Assembly (NCBI GenBank): GCA_963922205.1
Contig: CAWUHX010000233.1
Coordinates: 186,001 to 250,000, forward strand
Direction of reading: 5' to 3'
Length of the DNA stretch: 64,000 nucleotides
Source: Romanomermis culicivorax
Taxonomy: Eukaryota > Nematoda > Enoplea > Mermithida > Mermithidae
Shown here: positions 36,641 to 50,169 of the stretch, in pieces
Layout: each line of letters begins with the position of its first letter
How positions within the stretch are numbered: position 1 is the first letter of the stretch
Position numbers and translations under genes: made by a program
Notes under the pieces: model-generated
What the model saw: the letters and a program-made list of their open reading frames with translations, nothing else
Told to the model about the DNA's origin: nothing
The model's database searches: none

Positions 36641-36985
36641 GACCTAAGACAAGATCAAAAGTGATGATCACATAATATGATGCACAAGTACATTTCATGT
36701 ATTACATTTTCCTGGAAACTTCTAGAAACTTCCATAATATTCTGTTCATGTATATTCATAATATTCTAGAATATTCTGTAATTTCTCATGATAGTATATA
36801 AGCACTTTAATTGTCTGTATCGATTCAGTTATTAATTTTGCTATTCAGTGTGCTACTATTGTATGTTGCATTTTTTAGCCTATTTGAACTTTGGTATTCA
36901 CAGACTAGTATTCCAGTTGGATAATCACAAATTATCTCAAGGATAAACTATTTTCACTTTAGTGCGTTCAGTATTCAAGCTCAAC
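36640..36985 (+). repeat. LTR-like dispersed repeat H, copy 2, with heat-shock elements
   Basis: Contains GGAAACTTCTAGAAACTTCC (36714-36733), four alternating GAA/TTC pentamers of a heat-shock element, then a second AGAAT/ATTCT cluster. A TATATAAG box at 36795-36802 lies about 60 bases downstream. The layout is that of an LTR promoter. No adjacent gag/pol. Confidence 0.6.
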
Positions 36986-36999
36986 AAAAAATATAATTT

Positions 37000-38120
37000 T
37001 GCTAAAAACGAATATGTCCACTGGATTCTGTGAAATGCTGTCTTATGGGCCAAGATAAACCTCTTCCATGCTCATGTGTCCATTGTGTATAAGCATTAGA
37101 AGGAATTACATCAGAAATTTTTATCATATTGAATTGGCTCAATTCAGATTTGCAATAGACCATCTCAAAATTTTCCAACTTGATTTTGAAGAAAAATTAT
37201 TAAGATGATTGATCAGCTAACATTTTTGTGTAGCTCTGATTTTTTTGTAGTACTTGGGTTGAAAAAGAAAAAAAAATTTTTTTCAAAATTTTCAAAATTG
37301 CAGAAAATTTTGAAAATTTTTTTTGCTGTTCAAAAGGTGACTTTAAAGTTGAACTTGGACAATTTAATGATATGAAACGTACCTGCTTCAACTGTGAAAT
37401 AAAAAACTGAGCATATCAATGTTAATAAATGTATCATAATCATCGCAAAAGGAAGATTACGCTGAAAACTGAAATTTATTCCGAAGAAGAACTATTTATA
37501 TATTATACATTGAAAAACATGTTATTATTTCCAATCAACTATTTATTTGAACTTCTAACATAACAGTTTATCAAAATATGATATGCCAATTGAGCAGCAT
37601 CAATTTGTGAAGATCTGTTTTTGAATTAAATGGGTATGCTCCATATAGTTCATTAGTTGTGCAAACAAATAACAATGTTATTCACTGTGCTGAAAATTGG
37701 CACATGTGCTATTGTACAATTGACTTCTCCAGTATAGGTATATGTAGAGTGCACTAGCACACATTGCATGTTATGTTTAAGTTGGAAGACAGTCATTTTT
37801 TACAAAACTCACCACAATATTTAATTACTAATTACTAATTAATTAAATTATCAACCTCTAATTATCAATTTAATTTTTTCAATAGTGATTTTATTAGGAA
37901 TTTTATTATAAGCTATTCATTGTTGCATGCCTTTTTTACTAGAGTCAGTGCAATAAAAACTGAATGGCGACATGAACATACACCGATCAATAGGAGATGA
38001 ACAAGAAAACCATGAGCAGGACTTTTACCTTTTACGGTGTGACCAAACCTCCCGCATTGTACCAGTCGCAACACCCTCCAGCGTCTTCTCTTTGGAGCTA
38101 ACCAAGGCAAGATTGATTAT
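37000..38120. other. Unassigned AT-rich interval
   Basis: No convincing exon. A tiny AG...GT-bounded segment near 37383-37391 and an open stretch near 38025-38110 were considered as upstream exons of the Ig gene but lack support. Confidence 0.35.
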
Positions 38121-38129
38121 TGATACATA

Positions 38130-38400
38130 TCCTACAGTATGATCACGTAATATGATGTGCAGGTACATTTCATGTACAACATTGTCCTGGAAAGTTCTAG
38201 AATCTTCCATACTATGCTGCTCATGTCTATTATAAAATTATCTAGAATATTTCCGGAATTTCCATGATGGTATATAAGCCGTGTTATTTTGCATAGTCAC
38301 TCAGTAACTTTTTTTTTATTCAGTACATTACTATGTTGTGTTAGTTAGCCTTATCAAACTTAGCTATTCAGAGGCCACTATTATTCCAGTTTGATGTTTC
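38130..38400 (+). repeat. LTR-like dispersed repeat H, copy 3, with heat-shock elements
   Basis: Carries GGAAAGTTCTAGAATCTTCC (38189-38208), again four alternating heat-shock pentamers, and TATATAAG at 38270-38277. The order and spacing are the same as in copy 2. Confidence 0.6.
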
Positions 38401-38439
38401 AGAAAAATCCTAGAAAAAGGAGGGATATTATATAGAAAT

Positions 38440-39290
38440 GCGCCTGGTTCATTTTAGAAGTTCATGTGAAAGTAAGGGCGCAACTTCACTCCTGATCATC
38501 AGACCCCAAAATTTCGAAATTTCGAAAAAATCCCCAGAATTTTTTTATTTTCACTCAAAGATTTACGTAAAATGGCTCTGGTTTATTCTAGAATTCCATG
38601 GAAAAGTAAGAGTGTGACTTCACTCCCAATGGTCAGACCCCAAAATTTCGAAATTTCGAACAAATCCCCATTATTTTTTGTTTTTCCCTGAAAGGTATTA
38701 TGTAAAATGGCCCCGGCTTATCCTAAAATTCCATCGAAAAGTAAGGGTGGGACTTCACTCCCGATGGTCTGACCCCAAAATTTCGAAATTTCGCAAAAAT
38801 CTCCAGAGTTTTTTGACTTTCACTGAAAAATATTATGTAAAATGGTCCTGGCTTATGCTAGACTCCCATAAAAGATAAGGGTGGGGATTCACTCCCGATG
38901 GTCGGACCCTAGAATTTTTTAAACTTGAAAAAAATCTCCGAAATTTTTCGACTTTCACTGGGAGATATTATGTAAAATGGCTGCGGTTCATTCTAGACTC
39001 CCATAAAAAGTAAGGGCGGGGATTCACTCCTGATGGTCAGACCTTGAAAGTTCGAAACTTTCTAAAAATCCTAGAATCTGGTTGAGTTTTGGTGACGGAA
39101 TTACATGAAAAAGTTAAGGCGGGGCTTCAGTCCCGATGGTGAGACCTTCAACTTTCAATATTCTAAAAAATCATATAGAAACTTGGTTAGGGTTTGGTGA
39201 AGGAGTTCCATGGAAGAGTGAGGACGGAGACTTCACTCCCGATGGTTAAACCCTGAAATTTTTTAAATATGCTACGAAATTTTTCCCACC
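38440..39290 (+). repeat. CCCGATGG repeat cluster 2 (tandem array)
   Basis: About seven units of roughly 110-138 bases, each with ACTTCACTCCCGATGGTCAG followed by ACCCCAAAATTTCGAAATTTCG-like sequence, a TTATGTAAAATGG block and CCATNAAAAGTAAGG. All are in one orientation, unlike cluster 1. The units degrade towards the right. Confidence 0.8.
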
Positions 39291-39299
39291 ATTGCTGAG

Positions 39300-40130
39300 C
39301 GGTAACGTCGACGTCGTCTTTATCGAATATTATGCGCAGGTTAGTTGAATTTGGCGCCAAATATGAAAAGGGTTGAATTTTTTACTGTAGAAAAATATCA
39401 ACTTTCGATATACATTTTGGACCAAATTTCAATTTTTCAAAGCCAAATTTTAAATTTTATAAATTGGGAATAGTTGAAAAAAAGTAAAGCATAAAAATAA
39501 AAGCGTTAAAAAAAGAAAAATTAATATTTTGCAAAAAAAATTTTTAATTGAAAATCGAAAATATTTTTGTTAATTTTCAACAAAAAATTTGAGTGAATTT
39601 GGATTTTTGCATCAAAAATTGTAAATCGAACGATTTCCCATCCATTTTTGATTGAAGTGATAGAAACTGCAAAATTTTTGACATAAAATTCTTAATTCAA
39701 AAAAATACATTTTTCAATTAAAAATCGGAAGAATTTGTATCAATTTTCGACGAAAGTTCGAGAAAATGTGGATTTTTGTATAAAAAATTGAAAATTTTTC
39801 ATAAAAATTCACAGAATTTTCAAAAGATGTTATGAAAAAAAATTTAGTCATACTGTTGAAAATTTTCCAAATTTTCAAATTCCGAATGTCCCAAAAATTT
39901 TTGACGACTAAATAAAAAAAAAATTGATTCAAATCCTTTAATTCAAAATCATTTTGACATAAAATTTTTATATTTTGGATCGAAAATTGCAGAAAAAATC
40001 CATTTTTCGATTGAAAATAAGAAACATTTTTGTCAATTTTCGAAGAAAATTTAACAGAATTTGAATTCTTGTATCAAAATTTGTGAAAATTTGTGAAAAA
40101 ACGAATCTTTTTATAGTTTTTTATAGTTTC
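39300..40130. repeat. AT-rich degenerate GAAAATTTT repeats
   Basis: Low-complexity blocks of ATTGAAAATCGAAAATATTTTTGTCAATTTTCG type. No gene. Confidence 0.6.
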
Positions 40131-42290
40131 GACGATTTTATGCAAAAAAAATTTATGCAAAAAAAGCTAAAAAAACAAAAAAATTGAAACAGTAATCGGA
40201 AAAGTAAAAAATAAAGAAACAATAAAAAATAGTACAACATATACAACGAAAATAAAAACAATAAAGAAAACCGTACGAAAAAATACAAAAAAACTTGAAA
40301 AAGAAAGAAAAAACCACAAAAAATTACAAAATAAAACAATAAAGAAAAAAGTACAAAAAATAAAGAAGCATGGAAAAATGCATTAAATGCAAAAAATAAA
40401 AACAATTGAGAAAGGAGTACAAGAAAATTCAAAAAATTAAAAAGAAAGAAAAAAGCAAAAAGAAATACAAAAAAATAAAGACGATAAAGAAAAAAGTGCA
40501 AAAACTTATACAAAAAGTTAAAAAAATGGAAAAAGCGCAAAAAAATACAAGAACATGAAAACAATAAATGAACAATGCAGAAAGTACAAAACGATTAAAA
40601 TAATAAAGGAAAGAGTACAAAAAAATAACAAAAACTTGGAAAAGTAAGAAAAAAGCACTGAAAGTACAAGCCACAGTAAAGAAAAAAGTACGGAAAATGA
40701 AGCAACAAGACAAAATAGTACGAAAAATATTAAAACAATAAAGAAAAAACTAAAACAATATAACAATTGTTAGAAGAAAGAAAAAAGCAAAAAAAATAAA
40801 AAATACAAAAAAGTACAGAAAATGCCGAAAAAAAGGAAAAAATTATCAAGTATAACGGAAAAAAGACCAGAAAACGGAAAAAATAAATACAATAAAGAAA
40901 AAAGTTGAAAAAACATCAAACTGAAAAACAAAGAAAGAATCACGAAAAAATGACAAGAAGAAAGAAAAAAGAAAAAGTAAAAAAATATGAAGAAATAAAA
41001 TCAAAGCATGGACAAATACACAAGGAAAAAAATACATAATGTTAAATTTCGACCAAAAAACCGCAAATTGTTTTTTGTTGTTATTCAATTTTTCTTTTTT
41101 TCGCCTGCAGATTTGCGCGGGCGTTAGGCGTCAACGGCGACGACGACCGCAGCGGCGACGCAGGCAGTTTCGACCATTCGCCGTCCACCATCGGCGGCTG
41201 CGTCGACGACAATTCGTGCAGCGACAAAAAACAAAAAAAACAGAAGAAAAAATAACAAAAACTGGGCTCAATTGTGAAAAACACAAATAAAAAAAACGAA
41301 CAATTAAATCAAACAGAAGAAATTACAAAAATGACAAAAAACTGGAGAGAATTGTGAAAAATACAAAAAAAGAAAACAAAGAAAAAACAAAACGGAAGAT
41401 ATTAAAAAAGACAAAAAATCATATACAAATGTGTGAAACACAAACAAAAATAAACAGAAGATACAAAAATAGACAAAAAAAAAACGATATACAAATGTCG
41501 AAAACACAATAAAGAGAGAACAATGAAAAAAACAAAACAAAAGAAATTGAAAAAACACAAAAAATTAGAAATAATTGTGAAAAACACAAAAAAACAAACA
41601 AAAAAACAAAACGGATGAAATAAATAAAAGACAAAAAAGGAACATACAAATGTGCGAAATACAAACAAAAAACAAACAAAAATAAACATAAGAAACAAAA
41701 ATAAACAAAAACTACATACAAATGAGGTAAACACGAAAAAAGAAAACAAACAAAAAACCAAACAGAAGCAACTAAAAAAAGGCTAAAATTAAACACAATT
41801 GTGAAAAACACAAAAACAAGAAAACAAACAAAAAAACAAAACGGATGAAATAAATAAAAGACAAAAAAGGAACATACAAATGTGTGAAATACAAACAAAA
41901 AAGAAACAAAAATCAACATAAGAAACAAAAACAGACAAAAAATATATACAAATGTGGAAAACACAAAAAAACAAAGGAAAAAAGCAAAACAGAAGAAATT
42001 AAAAAAACAAAAAATTAGACACAAATGTGAAAAACATTATAAAGCAAACAAAAAAACAGAAAAAGACAAAATTAAAAAAATTAGACACATGTGTAAAAGT
42101 AAAAAAACAAACAAAAAACGAAACACAAGAAACATAAAAAAAATTCCATTCGAATATGTAGAACACACAAAAAAGACAACAAATAAAGAAACAAAACAAA
42201 GAAAATTAAAAAATACAAAAAGTTACTACAACCCAAAAAAAGAGAACAAGAAAACGAAAAGAAGAAAAAATTTATTATCGACAATTTAAA
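40130..42290. repeat. Strand-asymmetric A-rich simple sequence
   Basis: More than 2 kb in which the plus strand is dominated by AAAAACAAAA/AAAGAAAAA words with almost no T runs. The long Phe-rich minus-strand and Lys-rich plus-strand open frames here are composition artefacts. Sub-blocks recur, such as ACGGATGAAATAAATAAAAG at 41611 and 41842. It is interrupted by the GC-rich island at 41105-41255. Confidence 0.7.
41105..41255 (-). CDS. GC-rich exon-like island, strand uncertain
   Basis: About 120 bases near 60% GC inside A-rich DNA, with G/C-ending codons in two open frames. The minus frame contains PPMVDGEWSKLPASPL and ends RANLQAKKRKIE before a stop (41081), resembling a nuclear protein C-terminus with a basic localisation signal. 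Its upstream polypyrimidine tract lacks an AG (it reads CTGCAC). The plus frame follows a good acceptor CGCCTGCAG and reads ALGVNGDDDRSGDAGSFDHS to a Lys-rich end with TAA at 41253-41255. I favour the minus frame on composition, but neither is secure, and it may be an orphan exon or pseudogene fragment. Confidence 0.35.
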
Positions 42291-43260
42291 AATTTGAAAA
42301 AATTTTTTTCAAATAACTTTATATTAATTTAATTAAGAAAAAGTTACTAATCAATTTTATATTAAATTTTTAGTTTTTTCAATATTAGATAAATTTATTT
42401 ATATTTAACTTTTAAAATATTATTCATTTATTTCGTTCAATATTCAAAATGTATGTTTGTAAAATTGAATTCCACCAATAAATTTAAATTATTTCGAAAA
42501 TTTGAAATTTTTTTTTTTAAATTTAATTTCCATTAAATTTTTTTAGAATGAATTAATTCAACTATATTCAAAATTTAAAAAAAATTCCAACTTATTGTTA
42601 TTAAATTGAAAATATATATTCGAAAAATGAAATTCCACAAATAAACTTTAATTAATTAAAAAATTTTAAATTTTTTTAATATTAAATTTTCATTATTTAT
42701 TTTTTAAATAAATAAATTTAAATTCATTCAAAGTTATAAAAACTTTTTACTTTTTCTTATTAAATTGAAAATATATATTTGAAAATGGAATTGCACAAAC
42801 AAATTTAAATTATTTTGAAAATTTGACAATTTTTTTTAATATTCAATTTTCATTAATTTTTTTTAAATGAAAAAATTTAGATATATTCAATGTTTAAAAG
42901 ATTTTTTAACTTATTGTTATTAAGTTCGAAATATATCTTTGAAAAATGAAATTCCACAAATAAATTTAGAATATTTAAAAAAATTTGAGATTTTTTTTGA
43001 ATATTCAATTTTCGTTATTTATTTTTTAAATAAATAAATTTAAATATATACAAAAATTGAAAAATTTTTTACCTATTATTATTAAATTCAAAATTCACGT
43101 GTGAAAAAAATTTTACAAATAACTTTGAATAATTTTATTAATTTAGAAAAAACATTTTTTTTTTAAATTTTAAATTTTTTTGTTAAAATAAATACATTTA
43201 TCTATATTTTGAAATTTTAAAATTTTGTTTATTCATCTATATGCCGGCTGATCAAATTTA
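42290..43260. repeat. AT-rich tandem-like repeats
   Basis: Roughly 150-base units with TATTGTTATTAAATTGAAAA, TATATATTTGAAAAATGAAATTCCACAAATAAATTT and AAATTTTTTTTAATATT-type blocks, at about 42590, 42760, 42910 and 43075. No gene. Confidence 0.5.
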
Positions 43261-43439
43261 TAAAGTGTTACTACCAGTGTTTATAGCGTTTATATTTTGT
43301 TTGTTTAATGTCTGAATTTTACTTCTAAAATGTTTCATTTTCGTTTGCTGAGCTGTTTCAAGTGTTATAAAAACGATGCCAATATTCGGGATATTAATTC
43401 ATTGGAATATCACTCAGCAATCGTCATTCTCCAACTTCC

Positions 43440-43990
43440 TGCCTGAGCGTAGTCGTTGTTTTTCGCGAAAACCCGTAGATCTAATGTTTCACATCCAAAT
43501 TATAGGCCCAAACCTGGAGCGCAGTCGTCCATTTCTCTTCAAACCCGTAGATTTGATGTTTCATATGCAAAGAATAGGCTCAAAGCTGAATTGGTGCAGA
43601 AACAGCCTAGTCGTGCATTTTTCCCTGAACCCTTAGATTTGATGTTTCATATTTCAGTAATAGGCCCAAACCTTGAATGCAGTCGTCCATTTCTCTCCAG
43701 AACCGTAGATTTGATGTTTCATATCCAAATCATAGGCTCAAACCTGGAGCGCAGTCGCACATTTCTCTCCAAACCCATGGATTTGATGTTTGATATTGAA
43801 ATCACAGGCCCAAACCTGGATCGATGCAAGGAAAGCGTAGTCGTACATTTTTCTCAAAAACCCGTAGATTTGATGTTTCATATTCAAATGGGCTCAAACC
43901 TGCATTGGTGGAGGAAGAGCGTACTCGTGCTTTTTTCTCCAATCCCGTAAATTTGATGTTTCATATCCGAATCATAGGCTCAAACCGTGA
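43440..43990 (+). repeat. Tandem repeat with alternating 72- and ~86-base units
   Basis: A core AACCCGTAGATTTGATGTTTC recurs at about 43478, 43550, 43636, 43708, 43780, 43867 and 43950, that is spacings of 72, 86, 72, 72, 87 and 83. The 72-base unit is 24 codons, which keeps a frame open (peptide RPFLSKPVDLMFHIQIIG), but there is no start or domain. One more degraded unit lies near 44190-44220 after a unique insert. Confidence 0.75.
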
Positions 43991-44422
43991 TCAGATTATG
44001 CAACCAGATAGAGGGTCTGCTGTGGGGGGACTGCATCTGATTGTGCAAGAACAATGTCATGATGCCTTTATCAAGGAGGCCTCTGGCATGCCTAAACTTA
44101 GCAGGGATGCTGCCACAAAGGCCCCGTGTTTCTCCAAGGAATAGTGTTTGATAGTGCGCTGCAAGTAGTGCAGTCGTACCTTTTTCTCTGAACCCGTACA
44201 TTTGATATTTCATATCCAAGTCAGCAGAAAAGATCCAGATCTTCGCGATGGGCACTGCTGTGGAGAGACTACCAAATACACGAGAACTGTGCACAGAGAC
44301 CATTTGAGGGAGTTATTCCACGTTAAAACATTCAAAAATGCAATGTTTGGATTACTGTAACAATAAATATTTGAATGAATGTCGCTTCAACCATTATGTC
44401 TCATTACAGATTCAACATATAG

Positions 44423-44945
44423 ATGTCCATGTCGGAATCAATGCCCAAGTTTACTTTTCTGTGCCTATTTTTCGTGCTCTTTCTGGCAGTCATCGTGGAG
44501 AATACGCCTTGGGGTGAGTTCAGTCAAGTTTTTTAGTGGATGATCCGGAATATGAGGAAAGCGAAGAGGAAAAAGATACTGCTCATGGAGGTAATGTGCC
44601 ATGTGACCTGGTGTGGATTGCTTTTTTATTTTTGTTGTTTTTGTTATTTTTTTGTAATTTTTCCCTTATTTTTATTATTTTTTCTTGTTTTTGATTTTTT
44701 TTGTTTTTGTTACCTTTCATTGACTTTTGATCAATAATCAAACAATTATTTGATTTTATTGAACATGTTTTTTGGTTTTTTGATTATTTTTTCCAGATTT
44801 TTCAGGGACCAAATATGGTGATGCTAATGAATCATCGGACACGGATCTAAATTCTGCGAATAGAAATGGTGTTGAAATTGACGACAACAATGCCGACGAG
44901 GAGCAGTACAATGATTACTCAGACAAAAAAAGATTAGAAAAATGA
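44423..44945 (+). CDS. Candidate small secreted acidic protein (2-3 exons)
   Basis: ATG at 44423 lies 12 bases after CTCATTACAG, a plausible trans-splice acceptor. Exon 1 (44423-44513) encodes a clear signal peptide (FTFLCLFFVLFLAVIV). Exon 3 (44797-44945) encodes DFSGTKYGDANESSDTDLN and a highly acidic tail ending DKKRLEK with TGA at 44943-44945. A middle exon, 44537-44590 (DDPEYEESEEEKDTAH), has matching phases and acidic composition, but the intron before it would be only 23 bases. Skipping it also keeps the frame. Mature product about 45-65 residues, secreted. No family recognised. Confidence 0.5.
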
Positions 44946-45142
44946 TTGATGTTGTTGTCAATTTTCTGAATACGAATTGGTCAGGAGTTTGTTATTCCGG
45001 GGAAAAAAGAGTATTTTGTTTTTTAGTTTTTGATAAAATTTTAAGAAGCAGAATTTTTTGATATGGTCGTTTTTAAAGTAATTGATTAAAAGTAGGACTG
45101 GGTACTAGTATAGCACGTCAACACCTGCCCCAAAAAATGTTC

Positions 45143-45463
45143 CTAAGCCCAAGCCTAAGCCTAAGCCTAAGCCTAAGCCTAAGCCTAAGCCTAAGCCTAA
45201 GCCTAAGCCTAAGCCTAAGCCTAAGCCTAAGCCTAAGCCTAAGCCTAAGCCTAAGCCTAAGCCTAAGCCTAAGCCTAAGCCTAAGCCTAAGCCTAAGCCT
45301 AAGCCTAAGCCTAAGCCTAAGCCTAAGCCTAAGCCTAAGCCTAAGCCTAAGCCTAAGCCTAAGCCTAAGCCTAAGCCTAAGCCTAAGCCTAAGCCTAAGC
45401 CTAAGCCTAAGCCTAAGCCTAAGCCTAAGCCTAAGCCCAAGCCTAAGCCTAAGCCTAAGCCTA
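45143..45463 (-). repeat. Interstitial telomeric repeat array (TTAGGC)n
   Basis: About 53 near-perfect copies of the nematode telomere hexamer, TTAGGC on the minus strand (AAGCCT on plus). Only two visible variant units occur (AAGCCC), one near each edge (45145-45150 and near 45433-45438). The G-rich strand points leftwards, so as a chromosome end it would cap the DNA to its right. The Leu-Gly, Leu-Arg and Leu-Ser open frames are artefacts. Confidence 0.95.
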
Positions 45464-47895
<2,432 letters not shown>

Positions 47896-48020
47896 AGTGT
47901 AAAATTGAAATTTTTAGATTATTTACATTTAGAAAATTAGCTCATTTTTGTTGTTTTTTCCCTCAAACTGTTGAATTTTGTTTTCTTTTTTTGCGTCTAT
48001 AGAATACGGAATTTCTAGGA

Positions 48021-48026
48021 AATAAA
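48021..48026 (+). promoter_or_regulatory. Polyadenylation signal of the atp-2-like fragment
   Basis: AATAAA about 125 bases after the TAA stop. Confidence 0.5.
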
Positions 48027-48109
48027 AGTTTAAAATGTATTTTGCTTTTTTTGTAAATTTTGTTGAATTTTCTCATATATTTACTGGTTTACACTGAAAA
48101 AAGTAAATT

Positions 48110-50040
48110 TAAAGTGTTTATTTTTAGCTTGCAGAGGAACTACAGTAATACATGTTATATGGAATACTATTGCACTTTAACCCAGCAGGTAATTTTGTGG
48201 GATGATTTAAATTAGAAAATTTATTAAATTCTTGAATTTCAAAATTTTGTGACAAAATTACACAAAAATTTGAAATTTGTATTTAAAAACATAATTTCGA
48301 AAATATGCTTCTTTTATGTGGAAAAATTGAAAATTTTATTTTTTTTCACGGAAATTGAAATTTTACAATATTCTCAAAATCGAAAAATTTTAGCTGAGAA
48401 TTTCAAAATTTGGAAAATTTTTAGCATCTGGGTTGAAAAATGAAACTTTTCAAAATTCAGTTAAATAAATGCATGGAAAAATTTCAAAACTTTAAAATTT
48501 TACTGCGAAAAAATAACCAAAATTTGCAAGTTTTCTTACATTTTTAACTTGTAAATTTTACACAAAAAACTTGGTAGTCTTATAATTTCATAAGAAAAAA
48601 TTGAAAATTGCAAAATTTTGCATGGAAATTGCGACATTTGCATATTTTAATTGAAAAAGTTTCCGAATTTTACCAGAAAAAAATGGAAATTCACCTATTT
48701 TACATCACAAAGTTTAAAATTTTTAACATTTTAAAACTTTTTTCAAAAATTTTCAAATTTTCGAGTTTAGCTTTGACAAAATTGAAATTTGGGAATTTTA
48801 TACTTCAAAAATTTAAAATTTGCGTGCATTACATGAAAAAAAATTTAATTTTGAAATTTTCCCAAAAAATTAAAAATTTTTGAATTTCACATTTGGAAAT
48901 TTGAAAATTTAACAAAAATAATTTTCAGAAATTTCAAATTTTTCATGGAAAAGCTTGAAAATTTTGCTTGAAAAATTCAAAATTTGCATATTTCGAATGG
49001 AAAAAAAGTAGAAAATTTCAAAATTTTGCAGTAATAAATTTAAAACTGAAGAATTTTTTGGTTAAAAAATTTGAAAATTGCAATTTTTACATTGAAAATT
49101 TGTAAATTTCACACAAATAAATTTGAAAGTTTCATGTGAATAAATTTGAGAATTCAAAATTTTAATCTAAAAAAATTGAAAATTTGCTTGGTTTTTGTAG
49201 AAAAAAATTGAAATCTTCAAGATTTAACATTTAAAAATTTTTACATGTATAAATTTCAAAATTCGAAAATTTTGCATACAAAAATCGAAATTTTCATATT
49301 CTACATAGGAAAATTTCGAAATTTTACGGTTGAAAAAGGTTAAAAATTGCAAATTTTACATGGAAAAATGTGAGAATTTCGAAATTTTACAAATATAAAT
49401 TTTAAAATTTCGCATTTGAAAAGTGTAAAATTTGAAAATTTCACATATAAAAATGTTGAAATTCGAAAATTCTACTAAAAAAATCTTGAATGCTATACAT
49501 TAAAAATTTGAAATTTTACGTGAAAAAAATGGAAATGTTGAAATTTTAGTGGGAAAAAATTGGAAATTTGCTAATTTTGATGAAAATGAATGTAAAAATT
49601 CGACAACTGTACATCAAGATTCAAAATTTTCATATTTAGCATTAGAAAAGTTTGCAAATTTTACACACAAAATGCTTGAAAAAGTTGAAAATTTTATTCT
49701 ACAGAAATTGAAATTTTGCATAAAAAAGTTTAAAAATTCAAAAAATTCAGAATTTTGAAGTTTTACATGGGAAAATTTCAAGATTTTTTTTTTTGATTCA
49801 GAATTTGCAAATTTTACATTAAAAACGTTTTAAAAATGTGAAATTTGATATCGAAAAAGTTAAAAATTTGTAAATTTTACATTTAAAAATTTCACATATA
49901 TGAATTTTAAAATTTGAAATTTTACACAATAAAAATTTAGATTTTCAAATTTTACATTAAAGAATGTAAGAAATTTGAATTTTTTCTAGAATTCTATTTT
50001 ACAAATTTATGGTTTTTGAAATTCTAATACGAATTTTTTT
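48110..50040. repeat. AT-rich degenerate AAATTTTGAAAATT repeats
   Basis: Nearly 2 kb of short words (GAAATTTTACATGGAAAAATT and variants). No gene. Confidence 0.6.
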
Positions 50041-50049
50041 TTGTTTCAG

Positions 50050-50147
50050 GTGCAAAGTGAAAACTAACGACTCATGGACCACTTCAACCATAAACCTGAT
50101 AATTTTTCTTTTTTTATGTTTTATAATTTTTTTTTGTAAATAAATGT
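50050..50147 (+). other. Orphan terminal-exon-like sequence
   Basis: TTTTTGTTTCAG at 50039-50050 is followed by about 50 bases of non-repetitive sequence (GTGCAAAGTGAAAACTAACG) and an AATAAA near 50142. It looks like a last exon plus 3' UTR, but no upstream exon could be assigned. Confidence 0.25.
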
Positions 50148-50169
50148 ATTTTATTTATGATTTTTCATA

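Noticed and set aside
37383-37391. Nine-base microexon candidate upstream of the Ig gene (TTTCACAG|...|GTACGT)
   Set aside because: Too short to judge, wrong phase for the first recognised Ig exon, no neighbouring exon.
17101-39290. CRISPR-like array interpretation of the CCCGATGG repeats
   Set aside because: Spacing is irregular, units degrade with their spacers, and the DNA is eukaryotic.
40121-42289. Many Phe-rich and Lys-rich open frames over 80 codons
   Set aside because: Produced by A-run composition; no start context, domain or splice support.
43456-43950. 164-codon open frame
   Set aside because: Follows from a tandem repeat whose unit is divisible by three; no start, signal or domain.
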